Of a stretch of DNA of 64,000 bases, positions 40,001 through 52,230 are shown piece by piece (within the stretch, counting starts at the first letter, position 1; each line of letters starts with the position of its first letter). The notes beneath the pieces were generated by a model that saw only the letters and a list, made by a program, of their open reading frames with translations, had not been told where the DNA came from and did no database searches. The stretch is taken from assembly GCA_013399895.1 (NCBI GenBank), contig VXBA01003135.1:1133553-1197552 (forward strand), written 5' to 3'. A program made the translations under genes and the position numbers. The DNA is from Serilophus lunatus. Lineage: Eukaryota > Chordata > Aves > Passeriformes > Eurylaimidae.

Positions 40001-40941
40001 GTGTTTTATGTATAAGTATACAGAAGAAAGAACTGAAATAAAAGAGAGAAGAAAGCATTTTTATGGTGTTTTCAAGAGACTGCTTCTCATATAAGAAATT
40101 CCTGATGAAGTAATTTTTGCCTCTGTGTTTGCATCTTTACAGACACATTTGAGCAAACAATAGAATAAAAATTATATATGTGTGCTGTCAGAAGCCACAC
40201 AAAAGAAAAGGTGAACTGTAAAATAAAACCCTCAGAAACATAATGACTCATTTTAGCAGGACATGAAACATGGTACATCTAAAAATTCACAGCTCTACTT
40301 CATGAAAGTGAAATAAGCAGTTTAAAGAATAAGGCCAGCTATTTGCCACTAGGTCATTTTTTAAAAACGAGACACTAGACATGGAGGGGCAGCTAAGAAT
40401 TGGATATAAATAAGCTGTTCTCTCCATAACAATAATGAAAAATGGATGTTTAAGAAAATGTAATTGCTTATATTTGTCTTAGAGAAACTGTGAATAGCTG
40501 ATCAGATCCTCTCAGGTGCTCAGAGTGTAGTTCCCTTACATATTAATAGTCAGTGTATCTATCAAAACTACCACCTGCACTACAAATGTGTAACCTGTCA
40601 GACAAAGGAAAATCTCAGGGGGTACACATCCTGCTCTGCTTCTGAGTTATTCACTGCCTCTGTGAGTTGAAAGAAACAGAAAAGCAAGAACTTAGAGATA
40701 CCTCTGTACTGAGAGGGTTCACACCAGATCTGAGAGATGTGACTGTCAAAGTGGTCATTTAAAATGGGAACTAAGGAGACTTATTTTCCCAAAGCTGACC
40801 ACTGGACAAGTCACCCACGCTGTATTCCCGATTGGCCCCATTCGTTTTCCAGTTTCAGAAAGATGAGTAGGCCGAAGTAGCTGGTTTGCAGTTTCCACAT
40901 GACTCCACTTCTTTCATACATAACCTTGCTTTCACTTACAT
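37088..40941. other. AT-rich noncoding sequence
   Basis: No gene or named repeat recognised. One unresolved base lies at 38760. Short frames on both strands around 38.4-38.7 kb are mutually antisense and carry no known domain. Confidence 0.55.
38760..38760. other. Unresolved base (N)
   Basis: A single N in otherwise continuous sequence, marking an ambiguous consensus call. Confidence 0.99.
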
Positions 40942-41123
40942 TTCAGAGAATCACAACATGCTATTGCTTGGTGGGACCTCTGGCAGTCATCCAGTCCCAA
41001 CTACTTTGGGCTGATCTGCTCAGAGCAGTTGCTCAGGAATAGCCTCGTCTAGTTTTGAGTATTTGACTACCTCCAATAACTAACATTTCTTCCCTCTTAC
41101 CCACTCAATCTGTTCCAGTTTCA
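40942..41123 (-). mobile_element. CR1 LINE 3' fragment, minus strand
   Basis: In antisense it begins TTCAGAGAATCACAACATGC, then GGTGGGACCTCTGGCAGTCA (40971-40990), TCCAGTCCCAAC, and CTCAGAGCAGTTGCTCAGGA (41019-41038). It ends around CAATCTGTTCCAG. These are the antisense landmarks of the CR1 3' end in the expected order. The copy is more diverged than the one at 36.8 kb. Confidence 0.85.
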
Positions 41124-44100
41124 AGATAAAAATGTTATATACATATAAATATAGATGGAGTTTCAAACATTCTAGTTTCTGTCCTTGGACTATAAATCTG
41201 CTGTGAGTAACCCTGGTAGTAAAATCACAGCAGCAGTACTAAGTTGCCCCAGTGTATGTGCAAGATTTCAATCAGTTTGTGCTGTACTCCACTGAAGCTC
41301 AGGCCACCACATCTTTATTAACTATTGGTACGACTCTGGGTGCAAATGTACAAGAAGCAGGTCAGCACCTTGCAATGCTAAAATCAGATTCCAGGTAGGC
41401 CTGAGCTGATCTGTCTACAACAAAATAGTGGTAGCTCCAGTAAACAGCCAGTACCACAAATTTTCTACTGATGAAATCCCTAATCCAACCCTGGCATAAA
41501 CTTCTGTGTTTCCAAGCAGACTCCAGGAGAGGTCCATATAGGGGCATTCAAGGTTTTTGAAATAAAAATAACAGAAACATCAGTAACTTAATGACAAGAC
41601 AAAATAGTGATAATTAAATGATTTTAATAGTATGCAAGATGAAGAATAACAATCTTGGGAAATGGGACTAATAAATTATAATCCCTCAGGCTTGTGCTAC
41701 ACTTTGTTGTACAAGTATGAAAAAGACAGTATGCAAACTCCTCAGCCATATATTTAGCTTTAACACATGTTAGCACCCATAATTTCATAGCTACTTATCT
41801 TCAGAAACATCTCACCCTTCTGCATCAAGTAGTCTGCTGAGGAAGATTTGGAAACAAGAACCTACCAAATTAGATGTGCTTATGGATTTTTTTTTGAGAC
41901 CCTTAAATACACAAGCAGGATAAGAAGTTTGCCTTTCTACAGAAGTACTTGTTTTCTAGTCCTTTTCCCATACAAATTTGGACATCACCATCAACATTAC
42001 TGTAGAATTACAAGAATAAATAACAAATATGCAATGCAGAGTTATTGAAAAACAACATTGTTATGGATTTTCTGTCAGGAAATGTTGTAATTTGTAAAAC
42101 CCATGGATCTGCAGGGTATGGACAATAGGCAGCCTGAGTCTGATGTTATTTTTCCAGCAAAACATACAGTGGGATCTCCCTTTGCAACAAAATGTAACTA
42201 ATTCTGCAATTAGTTACAGTGTTCAATTCAACTGGTCTCCCCGGTGGTACACTTGCCTAAGAGAACAATATAGCCTGCCCTAAACTTATTTGGTTTAGAC
42301 ATATAAAAATCTTTGGATTAAATCTTCATCATAGTGTCTTACACTACACCACAGTATAATATAAACTCTCTGGTAGTCAGTTCTAATAGCCATGGACTTG
42401 GTTATTGACAAACTGCATATTTTTTATGTTAGATTTTTTAAAACATTTTCCTCAAAAAGTGGTTTAAAAACCATTGCAGAAGTGGTCCAGATCTAACAAA
42501 CATGTAGTTGTGGTAGCTGTGTTTGTGAAGACAAGATCACACACGTGCTTGCAGACCAAGGTATCTGTAGTTAAGGGACTGACTGTAGAAAATCAAATAT
42601 TTGGAAGTTCAGAAGACAACTGACTGAATTAGAGCCAGAATTAACAGTGGAAGTGATGCCAAGGCCAGCCAAAAGGACCAGTACCTCCTCTCAAAGAAAA
42701 ATTCCTACTGTCTTTACCATCCATAGAAAACCAGCCTGGTTCTTTCAGTTTCCTTATCTTTTCTGAAAGGTATCTTTTAGCAAGTATTAAATATCTCCAT
42801 TTCAATAGCATTTAACATTCCCAAAAGACTGATTTCCTTACCAGCAGGTGGTTCAAGTCTACCAATGTAAAGCACAGTTTAAACAAGCAATAGCATTTTG
42901 GGTGTTTTGTTCATATTCCTGAAGTATTTTTAAGTAGTCTCAGAATTCACATATTTTATCAATAAATCTAAAACTCTCATAGTGTGGAAGCAATAGAAAG
43001 ATTTTTATCTATTACCTATACATTTTGAAATCAGCCTTCTAACACTGTAAGAATACTTGGCAAAGATTATGTCATTTTTGTTAACGTACAAATCCAAGCC
43101 CATGTAGATCTAAGAGCAATGGCCACTTCTGTAATGGATTTGCTGTGCTATCTTGGACACCTTGCAGTAACATTTTTAAAAGAGAGTTTTCAATAGTTTC
43201 TGAAATCCAAGGGAAACTGAGATTTTAAGTCCCCAGTGTTTCTAAACTCTTGAAGGTATCATTCAAAACAGATTGATTCTTTTCTCTGTGCCTTTCATTA
43301 AGTTTCTGTCTCAACACATGACATTATGGAAGAGGGTTTGTCTCTATTCTTGAGACAGATACAGATGTAGATATTCATAGTATGTATATAAATATATATA
43401 GGTACACACACATTCATGTAGATACACGCCGTAAGGACCTGTTTTCAAATGGGATACTCTGGATTTCACAATTAAGATCAATTTCTTTAACTCTGTAAAT
43501 CTAGAAGTAGCTGTTAATTATATTCCTTCCTTATAGATATCCAGACTAAATCCCCAAGTCCTTCAAGAGCTCAGACATCACCACGTATTTACTAAGTTTT
43601 CTCAGTTAAATTGACTTCAGTATAGGTGTCTCAGAGACATGAAATCTAAATGATAATAAATGAACGTAACTGAGATCAAATACAGAAACCACTCACACAA
43701 ATATATTTTAATGCTAGAAATGTAACAATTAATTTCTTGTGGACAGTAATTGGATTCTCCTCACGCAGATTATTTACTGCACAGATGTCAACAAAACATG
43801 CACATTAATACTTTGATTATTTCCACTTGCGTTTTCTACTCTTACAAAAGCTGTTTTGCCATTTTTCACTTTCATGGAGATTTTTTATCCTTTTTTTAAT
43901 TGTAAAAACTCACAGTAACTGCAGAGAATTCCACAGTATTATTTTTAACTAGTTTTTCATGTTCTGTTGAATTGAACAGCTTAAAAGCTTTGGCTTCAAC
44001 TGCACTTTTTGAACCTCCTGTCCTTATAAATACAGACACTTTTTCTTAGTAGGATTTCAGTTTGATGTGCCCTGAGATGCAATGCCGCAAGGATTACTTA

Positions 44101-45144
44101 AATTGTTGAAATTTAATTCTAAATCATTGTGGGTTTGATCACATAAGTGAAGAGGCTTTACTGTGTATTGTACAGGGACATGCCACACAAACCTTCTTCA
44201 CATCAGAAAGTTTGGGAAAACAGTGTTTGTAAGGCAAGCCAATTATGCTTTGGTTTTTTGAGTTCTGGATCCTAATACCACAATTTCTAATATCACAGTT
44301 TCACATATTTCTATTTAATTAGATATTCTATGGGTTAAGATCAAGCCATTCCTATGTCTCTAAATCTAGAAGCAAGAATGAGGATCAATAACAAAAGAAT
44401 CTATCAGATTTATTGTGTTGCTGGCATTTATTTCACCAGGGAATCAGATCCTCTGACAAGAATACTTTGGTTTTGGGCCAGGATTTTGCTCGTTTTGCAG
44501 TAGGTACAAGATTAAAAAAAAAAAAAAAAAAGCNGTGAAACAAAACAGTGAGGAACACATGATGCATGACGAATATAAGACACAAGCAACCGGGAGATGA
44601 CAGGAAATCTGTTCAGATGAGTAAACAGTCAACACAAACAGAAAGTCCAAGGGAACTAGCTGTTCCAGACTTTCAGAAAGACAAGATGTTCCTCTGGCAC
44701 ATTCAATGCCATTAAAAAGATATTGTCCTACAAGTCATTGAACGATAAAACTTGTACTCTGATCCCTTGTGTACAATTCCCAAAGAGTTTCATTCACCAC
44801 CTGTATCAAGCCCATAACTTCTGTTAGAGCTGAAAGCTGTCACTTGCAAAATCATTAAAAGTTCATACTTCAAATATGAATTTTAATATTTTAATAGACA
44901 TAAACATTATTCTTAGTAAAAGCTTCAATTTTCATTTTTCTCTCAACGTCTCTAGCATTACACTATCCAAATCTGACCTTTTTTACTTTTTTACTCTTGT
45001 ACCACACTTTGTCAGAATTCATATTTGGCATTTCAACAAGTTGAGATTTGTTTGTCTTCACTCCTTCCAACAGCCTCCTGAAATTATTTTTTCTACTCTG
45101 TTTTTCCCCATTACATTTGCCACCTTTGGCACTGCACCAAGAAC
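41124..45144. other. AT-rich noncoding sequence
   Basis: No gene recognised. Contains an imperfect TA/TG-rich patch around 43381-43412, a poly-A run at 44514-44531 and an N at 44534. Confidence 0.55.
44514..44534 (+). repeat. Poly-A run (A18) followed by an unresolved base
   Basis: Eighteen A at 44514-44531, then GC and an N at 44534. The N probably reflects poor consensus next to the homopolymer. Confidence 0.9.
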
Positions 45145-45592
45145 TGTATCCAATCTTCTCTGTACTAAATACATATAGATTGGAGTGAGTCCAGAGGAGA
45201 AAGGCCACCAAGATGTTTACAGGGCTACAGCACTAGACAAGAGAGACTGAGAGAAGTGAGTTTAGTCAGCCTGAAGCTAGAAAATTAGGGGCATTGTTCT
45301 TGATTTAGCTGTGGTTATATAGAAGGAAGAACAAAATTCTCCTCAGACATGCACAGCAAAAGGCCAAGAAGCAACTTATTACAAGTTGTGATTAATTTTC
45401 AACAAGTTGTAATAAATTTTCTGTGTAGTAAGGAATGGGTTGCTCAGAAGGTCTATGAAATGTCTATTCACTGTAGATAATACAAACTTGACAGGGCACA
45501 GTCCTGAGTGATGTGATCTAACTGAGGTTTGTGCAGGATGCTGAACTAGATGATCTCCTGAGTTCTCTTCCAACCTAAGTGAGTCTGTGAAA
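45145..45592 (+). mobile_element. CR1 LINE 3' fragment, plus strand
   Basis: Recognised from TTGGAGTGAGTCCAGAGGAG (45180-45199), AAGGCCACCAAGATG, AGAGAGACTGAGAGAAG and CAGCCTGAAGCTAGAAAA (ending near 45287), and at the end AACTAGATGATCTCCTGAGT (45544-45563) with TCTTCCAACC just after it. About 450 bp of the CR1 3' region remain, diverged and lacking a clean terminal octamer array. The interior carries a 21-bp tandem duplication. Overlapping frames at 44876-45211 extend into it and are not genes. Confidence 0.85.
45381..45422 (+). repeat. 21-bp imperfect tandem duplication inside CR1
   Basis: ACAAGTTGTGATTAATTTTC (45381-45400) is followed by ACAAGTTGTAATAAATTTTC (45402-45421), differing at two positions. 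It most likely arose after CR1 insertion. Confidence 0.75.
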
Positions 45593-46101
45593 TATCCAAG
45601 TAAAAATTATTATTCATTGGTTAGAAAAGACTCAGTGAATTAGTCCAATCTATTTTTAAGCATACTTTAAAAACCTGATCCACATTTTCACTTTATTCTT
45701 TAAATCTCCCTGGCTGAATTTCCCTCACTTTTCCCCATTTAGTGGCTACCTCTGTATTTCACAGTAGGCGAGGGCTAGGCAAGGACGAATATTTGCATTT
45801 CTGTGCAGGCTTGGGGTATTTTATCCCATCTATGAGACCATCTTCATTGCACAGGTTTCCAGGGTAAGTGGTTCTTTCAGGAATCACCAGCTGTGAGCAA
45901 ACACAGATAACAGTAGCAACTCCAGTAGGCTCCAGATCTGTACAGAGGCTTTGTCAATTCATCATTTCTACTTCATGCAAAGGTACTACTGGCAATACTG
46001 GGAATCACACATTTGATTTCTCCCTAGTCCCTTCAGCACACCTCTTATGTTTATCCCTGTCTACCATTTGCTGGCCCTTCTGACAATAACACGTTTGTAT
46101 T

Positions 46102-46126
46102 TTCACTAGAAGGCTTCACTAGAAGG
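46102..46126 (+). repeat. 12-bp near-tandem duplication
   Basis: TTCACTAGAAGG at 46102-46113 and 46115-46126, separated by one base. Confidence 0.7.
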
Positions 46127-46570
46127 GTTTTACCACTGACATGGAAAGTCATTGTGCTGGAAAAGCACTAGCTGTTACAGCCATGGGAACAGGGAAATAA
46201 GCTAGTTAAGAGACAGCAAACATTCAGCATCAGAAATATTTTAGAATAAGAAGGCAAACAAGTTTTGAAATATAGACATTTCCCATGCAAGAGAAATTAT
46301 GGGTTTGACCAGCCCTAAGAGCATCATTTTCCTCTGAAATAAATGCAGGAAATTAAGCAAGAGAAGTTAAAACTTTCAGGAACCACAACTAACAAAATCT
46401 CTCAAATCTAGTGTGTCTTACATTTCCTCTGAAATCACCACAGTGTTAGAAAAACAAATACAAAAGATTTGAGTCTTTTATCAACTTATCTTATGCTCCT
46501 TGGCAAGTGATGTCCAAATTTCTACTTCCAATGTATTTTTCCTCTCTGTGCAGTATTCCCTTTTGCACTC

Positions 46571-46590
46571 TCTGTGGATCTCTGTGGATC
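46571..46590 (+). repeat. 10-bp perfect tandem duplication
   Basis: TCTGTGGATC twice in direct succession. Confidence 0.8.
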
Positions 46591-47239
46591 ATATCTCCTA
46601 CCCAAAATGTGGCTTGAAGTTTCCTTCTTTGACTCCAGTGTCCCTCTGATCCCTTAGTTAAATATGACATGAGAAACTGAGAGATTATAATTTAAAAAAA
46701 CCAAACAACCTTTTCCCCTTTAATTAGCTGAAATTTGCATAATTTCTGAATGTTATTTCTAAGGCTAAAGTCAAACAAGAACATTTAAAAATAGGAGATT
46801 TACAAATTAAAAAAATATTGGAAGAGAATTTTCTATCAAAAAATATTTTCAGTGCAGACTGTTCAATACATAGGGTCCACAAGTGTGCAAAAAAGCCCTA
46901 TTCTCTATTTTCAGAAGGTTCTCTTATACCAGCATGACTTCATCCTAAACAGACTCTCTCTATGTATCAGCAGGACAGAAGACAGTGGGATTTGATAAAT
47001 TCTTAGTCAATAATGGGAAAATCACCCTTAAAGAACTGGCCATTTAGCAATCTTTTTTCACCAAAGTGAACATTAAAACTTAACAGACTGAAATATTTTT
47101 GCAGACAGGCAGGAGGAGGATCTCATCTCTGCAGTGGCACTGAATGTGGTCAGGACTATCTAATGTGGTGATATAAAAAAGTCCAGACTAATTGCCTATC
47201 TATTAATCCAAGAGCATGGGACCTACATGCCTTGCACTG

Positions 47240-47540
47240 GGAGTAGAAGGGAAGGATGTGGGGCTTCCCCGAGTCAGGAACAACTGCTGTCCTACTGAGG
47301 CCTTGCTTTCTGGGAAGCAACTGGAAATTATCAGCTGATGGGAAGGTGAGATTAAATTTCTTTTGGTTTTTCTTTGCTAATGCACATCACCTTTCCTGTT
47401 TTTCTTTAAACTGCCTTCATCTCAAGGCAAGATCTTATTTTATGTCATCTTATTTTCTGCCCCTGTCCTTCCCTTGGTGTGCAGTGAGAGAGCAGCTTGG
47501 TGGGTCCCTGGCAGCCACCAGCCGAGGTAAACTCACCACA
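47240..47540 (+). mobile_element. Avian ERV LTR 3' portion, plus strand
   Basis: The plus strand shows AACTGCTGTCCTACTGAGGC (47281-47300), TTGCTTTCTGGGAAGCAACT (47303-47322) and an ATTAAA variant polyadenylation signal at 47351-47356. These are followed by a T-rich stretch with CTTTAAACTGCCTTCATCTC (47404-47423), then TTTTCTGCCCCTGTCCTTCC, GTGAGAGAGCAGCTTGGTGG (47485-47504), CCCTGGCAGCC, and a CTCACCACA terminus at 47532-47540. The order is that of the R/U5 half of common bird LTRs, of the same broad class as the other three copies. The 5' boundary is approximate. A 103-codon open frame (47256-47567) crosses the LTR and is not a gene. Confidence 0.8.
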
Positions 47541-50500
47541 AACAGTAACCCAGGGATTGATATATAATGAATTATTAGTAATTTTTAAAGCTGCTGGGTG
47601 TTTCTCATAGGATGGCTCACTATACCTGACAGTTTCAGCTTCTCTGAACATGCCCAGGCATTAACTGCCAAACTGGTAAACAGGGCATATCTCAATAAAT
47701 GCCCCACACTGCGAGATAAATCTTGCCTATGCCCACATGAAATCCTTCTATAATGGTAGCAGTTCTCACAAACACAGAAGATACTCGTTCTTTCAGGCAA
47801 ATTTATGAGCCCACTTTGAAAAACTAAAGTTTAATTTCCCTTTTTTTACGGTTGTAATCACCAGTTACGGTGTTTCTTAAAAGCAATAATGGGCTTTTAT
47901 TTGTGATCATTCAATAACTTAAGCACAAACCCATGAGGAAATTATCTTAATGAATAATATGTCAAAATAACACAAAACACTTTAGCTGATAGATTTAAAC
48001 CCTGTCTTTAGGAAATGATAATGTTGGTTTGAAGATGAGTCTACTTATAACAGACACACCATGACAAATGATTTCTTTTCAGACCAGCAATTTAGAAGGG
48101 CCAGGTGGAAGATGGTATAAACTCAACAGAAGTTTGAAAATATAACAGGACTGAAGGCAGTGCATCATATTCTGAATCTCCAGTCAAGAATGTAACATCC
48201 TTAATAGCTTTTTAGATCTCTGCCTCTCAGAGCTATAATCTTAAGTTATCCAGCTCATGCAGCTCCAATCTTTTCCAGTCTCACTTTTCTCCCCAGTGAG
48301 AGATTATGAAATCCATTTATCTTCACCCAGTAGAAATACTGGAGCTATAGACACGAAATATGCTGCTATCAAGGAAAAAAAGTGCAGTAGAAAGCCTTCT
48401 GATATATTTATTAACTGTTTATTGTTTCTTTATTAGAGGAAGACGATAAACTCAGCTTTTACAAAATCCCTAAAGAATCAACATAATTGACTGTAATGTG
48501 TTATTGCAATGAATGACATAAAACTGGTTTACTTTCACCATAGGAAAAATATACCCATGTCTCAACTTTTTATCTAACAAAGAGCAATAGAAACGGAAGC
48601 CTGATTCACTTTTAATGTATTCCATGTACACCCTACTCAGTTTTGTCACATCCATCCTGAGAAACAACCGTGAGCTGTTAATAAGCTTATTATCTTAGCC
48701 CAGCTTTTGCCAGGGGTACAAAGCTGTACCCACACAGGCTACTGGAAGTAATGGGACAAATCTCAGGAAGAATTATTGCTGCTATTGCAATGACAACATC
48801 CTCAACTGACACCAAAATATTCCTCGATGTTAACACCTTAATTAAAACTAAATATTCTTCTTCATGCTCCCAATGCTTCATTCATCTTCAGAAGGAAAAC
48901 GAGCAGGTAGGAAGGAAGTAGAATGAGCAGGGAAGAAGGAATAGGCTTAAACACCGTATTGTGCAATACATGCCAACATTTCCCAGAGTAATGCAAGAAG
49001 CCTGTCTCAAAGCAGTCAGCCTGCAGGGAGAAACAGCTGAATTCACAAAGCACATGTGCCTGTGGCACAGTTCAGCCACTCTGCTGAGAATCTTCTAAGA
49101 TTCAAATATTTAAAAACCCAGCTGACCAGAATTGATCAGACTGTCAGTTCTGCTTTGTGAAAAATTGAATCTTTCCTAGAACCCAACAGCAGTTTCAACT
49201 TTTAGTCTCAATTTTTATTTTTAGTCTGTTGATTCAACAACTAACAGAAAAAAAACCTCCAGAATTTCACATTTAATTCAAATTTAATTAATGGTAGACT
49301 GAAAACTCTTTAGACTGAAGTTTGAAATAATCAAGCTACTTTGAGAAGCTTTGAATATTGTCATATGTATTTCCATTTCCATCATGCACAAGATCCTCTA
49401 GTTTTAACCTAAAATGCCTTTGTGCTTTCTAGTATACAAATGCAAACACCAGAGTGGATCTGATTCCTATTTCTAACATTCAAAAGGAAAAGACAACAGA
49501 TATAAAGATCAAGACGAACAAAACAAACAATAATTATCAACAATATTTTCAGTTTCTTTGTTATCAACATTATAACAAAAACAGGAAACATCCTAGTTGG
49601 AAACAGAGCTCTTCCTAAAGACTTCCAAGGCTTGTTCTGCCCATGGCAGTGTTGCTCCCTGGGACAAAGGGCATATTCCTCAATTTGTGTCCACATGCTC
49701 TCACATTTTCAAACTTCTTTGTACTCCATTTTCTTAAGGGAACAAAGGGAACATAGTAAGGGCATGGCTAAATGAAAACAAATGAAAACAGAAACTTAAA
49801 TATTCTAACAATACAAGCAACTGAAATAACTTAGTGATACAAGACTAAATAAATGGGAAAGTACAACATTAAAAAATAGAAACATAACTTTTTAATACAA
49901 AAATTGTGATGCTTGAGTCAATTAAAATGAGGCACTACTTCCCAAAAGAAAAAATTATATTACATGTTTCATTCAGGAAGTTCTTTTTAAAATGCTGGGT
50001 TAAATCACAGTTCAAGTAATGAGCTTTTAAAAAAACTGGGAAAATATCACAGTCCACAGAAATCTGCTGAACCAGCCCTCTGTCTGTCCCTAAGAACCAA
50101 GCCTGTTTATCCCAATAAGTGTTACATAACATCAAAGTGTCCAACTCTTTAACATTCTAAAAAAAATAGGGAAACGCAATGGTAAGCTTTGATCATTTTT
50201 AAAATGCTGAAATGTAAAAATATCTATATGAAAGCATTTTTCAAAATGCACTTATAAGAAAGAAATCATCAAATGTATAAACTATTCACCTACAAGAAGG
50301 ACTTAAAACCCTAGACTAGAAAGCTGTCCATGCATTTTCTCTATCACTGGAAAGGTGAAAAAATTTAGGTTCAGTCATCTTCAGTAAAGTATGAAACACA
50401 GGTTTAACATTTTCAGCTTCCTTTTGGAGTTGTGTGAGATAGGAAATCAGTGAGAAACTATCATCAACAACAAGACAATCGTGACAATCCTGGAGGTGAT

Positions 50501-51439
50501 AACTTTTTATACACATCTAGACACCTTCAAGAATCCCTTTCTCATACACAAAAGACTTGGGTAGTAACAACAGGTGCTGCAGTCATGCAGAAATTCAGCA
50601 TCTGTCTCAAAACTCCCGTGGATTTGATCTTCCTAACCAACATCAGAATTAATACTTTTGAAGTAATTTTGTATTTGTGGTCACATTTTCAGCTGGATTA
50701 AGGAAGCACAGAGTACAGAAACCTCAGTGGAAGGCAGAAAAGCCACAAATGTAAATCCTTCTCCCTCAGCTGTGCACGTGTGAGAGTGGAGGGCTTTGTG
50801 TGGACACAGCTGTCTGCAACAGTAAAACCTGCACACCACTGAAGGATCTATCCCAAAGTACTCCAAGGCCCTGGTTTTGTTCCTCATTTACAAATTATTT
50901 CTGTCATATACACTATTTTCAGGGAAACCAAAACTATCTAACTCTACGTGAAGTCTGTTTGACTGTGTTTAGTAGGTGGAATAGTTAAGATTTCCTTGAA
51001 AGTAACAATTAATAGCTCATTTATTTTAAAGCATTATATAAATACATGCTCAAGTTAAAAACAAAGTGTTCCATCGGTATTTTATCAATATTTTTCTTTT
51101 TTTTTAGATTACCTCATTTTAGAGTTATCAACCTAAAATCATTATAGAAGTGGAAATATTCATAATCTATGAGATTTATGATTGTGTTAAATTATTTTGA
51201 AGTGCAGAAAATGTGTTTGCATTTTTATAGCTTTCAGTTTTCTACAAATTTTTATCTTTGTTTAAGATCAAAAGGCAAGCAAAATAGGATAAAATTGTAA
51301 ATAAAAAATACCCCTCTACATATTTCTTTAGCTCTCCACAGATATACACCAGCACATCTATATTCCCACACTTTTCTGAGTTACCATGGTTATCTGCTTT
51401 CTTTACTTGTTTGAACCAGAAATTAAAAAAAAACCACAA
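47541..51439. other. AT-rich noncoding sequence
   Basis: No gene or named repeat recognised. The first 250 bp after the LTR are less AT-rich, but no primer-binding site or gag-like frame follows, consistent with a solo or truncated LTR. Confidence 0.55.
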
Positions 51440-52230
51440 CATTTAATCACAAAAATACATATTTTGCTGCATCCTATAATTCCCTTCTTCATGGCATCTT
51501 AAAATATCAGCATCCAAGGGCAGTAGGATCCACATACCCTGCACAGGATGTCACGTTATCAGGATGGTCCATAATCAGAATGACCAACTCTGCTGTATTT
51601 CACAGCCATATGGACTGTGCTCAGCACTTACCAGTTAAAATGGTTGAGTAATAATTTTTTAATTCCTGGACCCCTGATGGAGGCCAGCAGTGCACAGGCA
51701 ATGATAAGGCTTTTAATGCATGCAAATTTGCAAGGCATGATGCATTTAATAATCCCTCATCTGAGTAAGTTGTAAAGAAGCCAGCAGGAGGAATAATTAA
51801 TTTACATTAATAGCTCTCAGTGTGGTTTGCTGTAGTGCTGGAGTTAAAAAAATAAAATAAACTGGAGAGCCACAAGTTCACTCCACAACAACCATTTGCA
51901 TGTTGATTCTCTGCAAACCTGTGAGTGCACAATTAGATCCCAAACACTTGGTCCATTTAACAAAGAGCAAGATATGCCAAGAGCAAATTATAGTAACACA
52001 GCAATGAGCCAAACAGTGGCAAGTCTGCTTTTCATAGACACTGAGTTTATAATTAGGAAATAATTTCAGTGTGTCCTCATTATCCTGCATGACGACAATT
52101 GATGGATCGTTCTTATAAAAAGTCTTTTTAAGTAGAAATAGTGATGGAATAATTGTATCATTGCGATGTACGCCAGGTTTAACTGAGTGCAATAATGCCA
52201 AGTGACTTTAGCATTTTAATATCACTGTGA
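51440..52230. promoter_or_regulatory. Candidate conserved noncoding element cluster with octamer palindrome
   Basis: Dense in developmental-factor-like motifs: TAATAATTTTTTAATTCC (near 51648), an ATGCAAAT octamer at 51720-51727 within the palindrome TGCAAATTTGCA (51721-51732), ATGATGCATTTAATAATCCC (51737-51756), and a TTAATTTACATTAATAGC block near 51798. The right part (52085-52220) retains isolated CpGs in GACGACAATT and GCGATGTACGCC. There is no transposon signature. The overlapping 107-codon minus-strand frame has no known domain. Function is inferred from texture only. Confidence 0.35.
51721..51732. promoter_or_regulatory. Palindromic POU/octamer-type site
   Basis: TGCAAATTTGCA is a perfect 12-bp palindrome overlapping the octamer ATGCAAAT (51720-51727). 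A palindrome of this kind can present two POU half-sites. Sequence match only. Confidence 0.4.

Larger units (their letters stand above)
45593..47239. other. AT-rich noncoding sequence
   Basis: No gene recognised. Two micro-duplications occur: TTCACTAGAAGG twice within 46102-46126 and TCTGTGGATC twice in tandem at 46571-46590. Confidence 0.55.

Noticed and set aside
43381..43412. TA/TG microsatellite
   Set aside because: Too interrupted; no unit repeats perfectly more than a few times.
47256..47567. 103-codon frame as a possible gene
   Set aside because: It lies almost entirely within the LTR ending at 47540.
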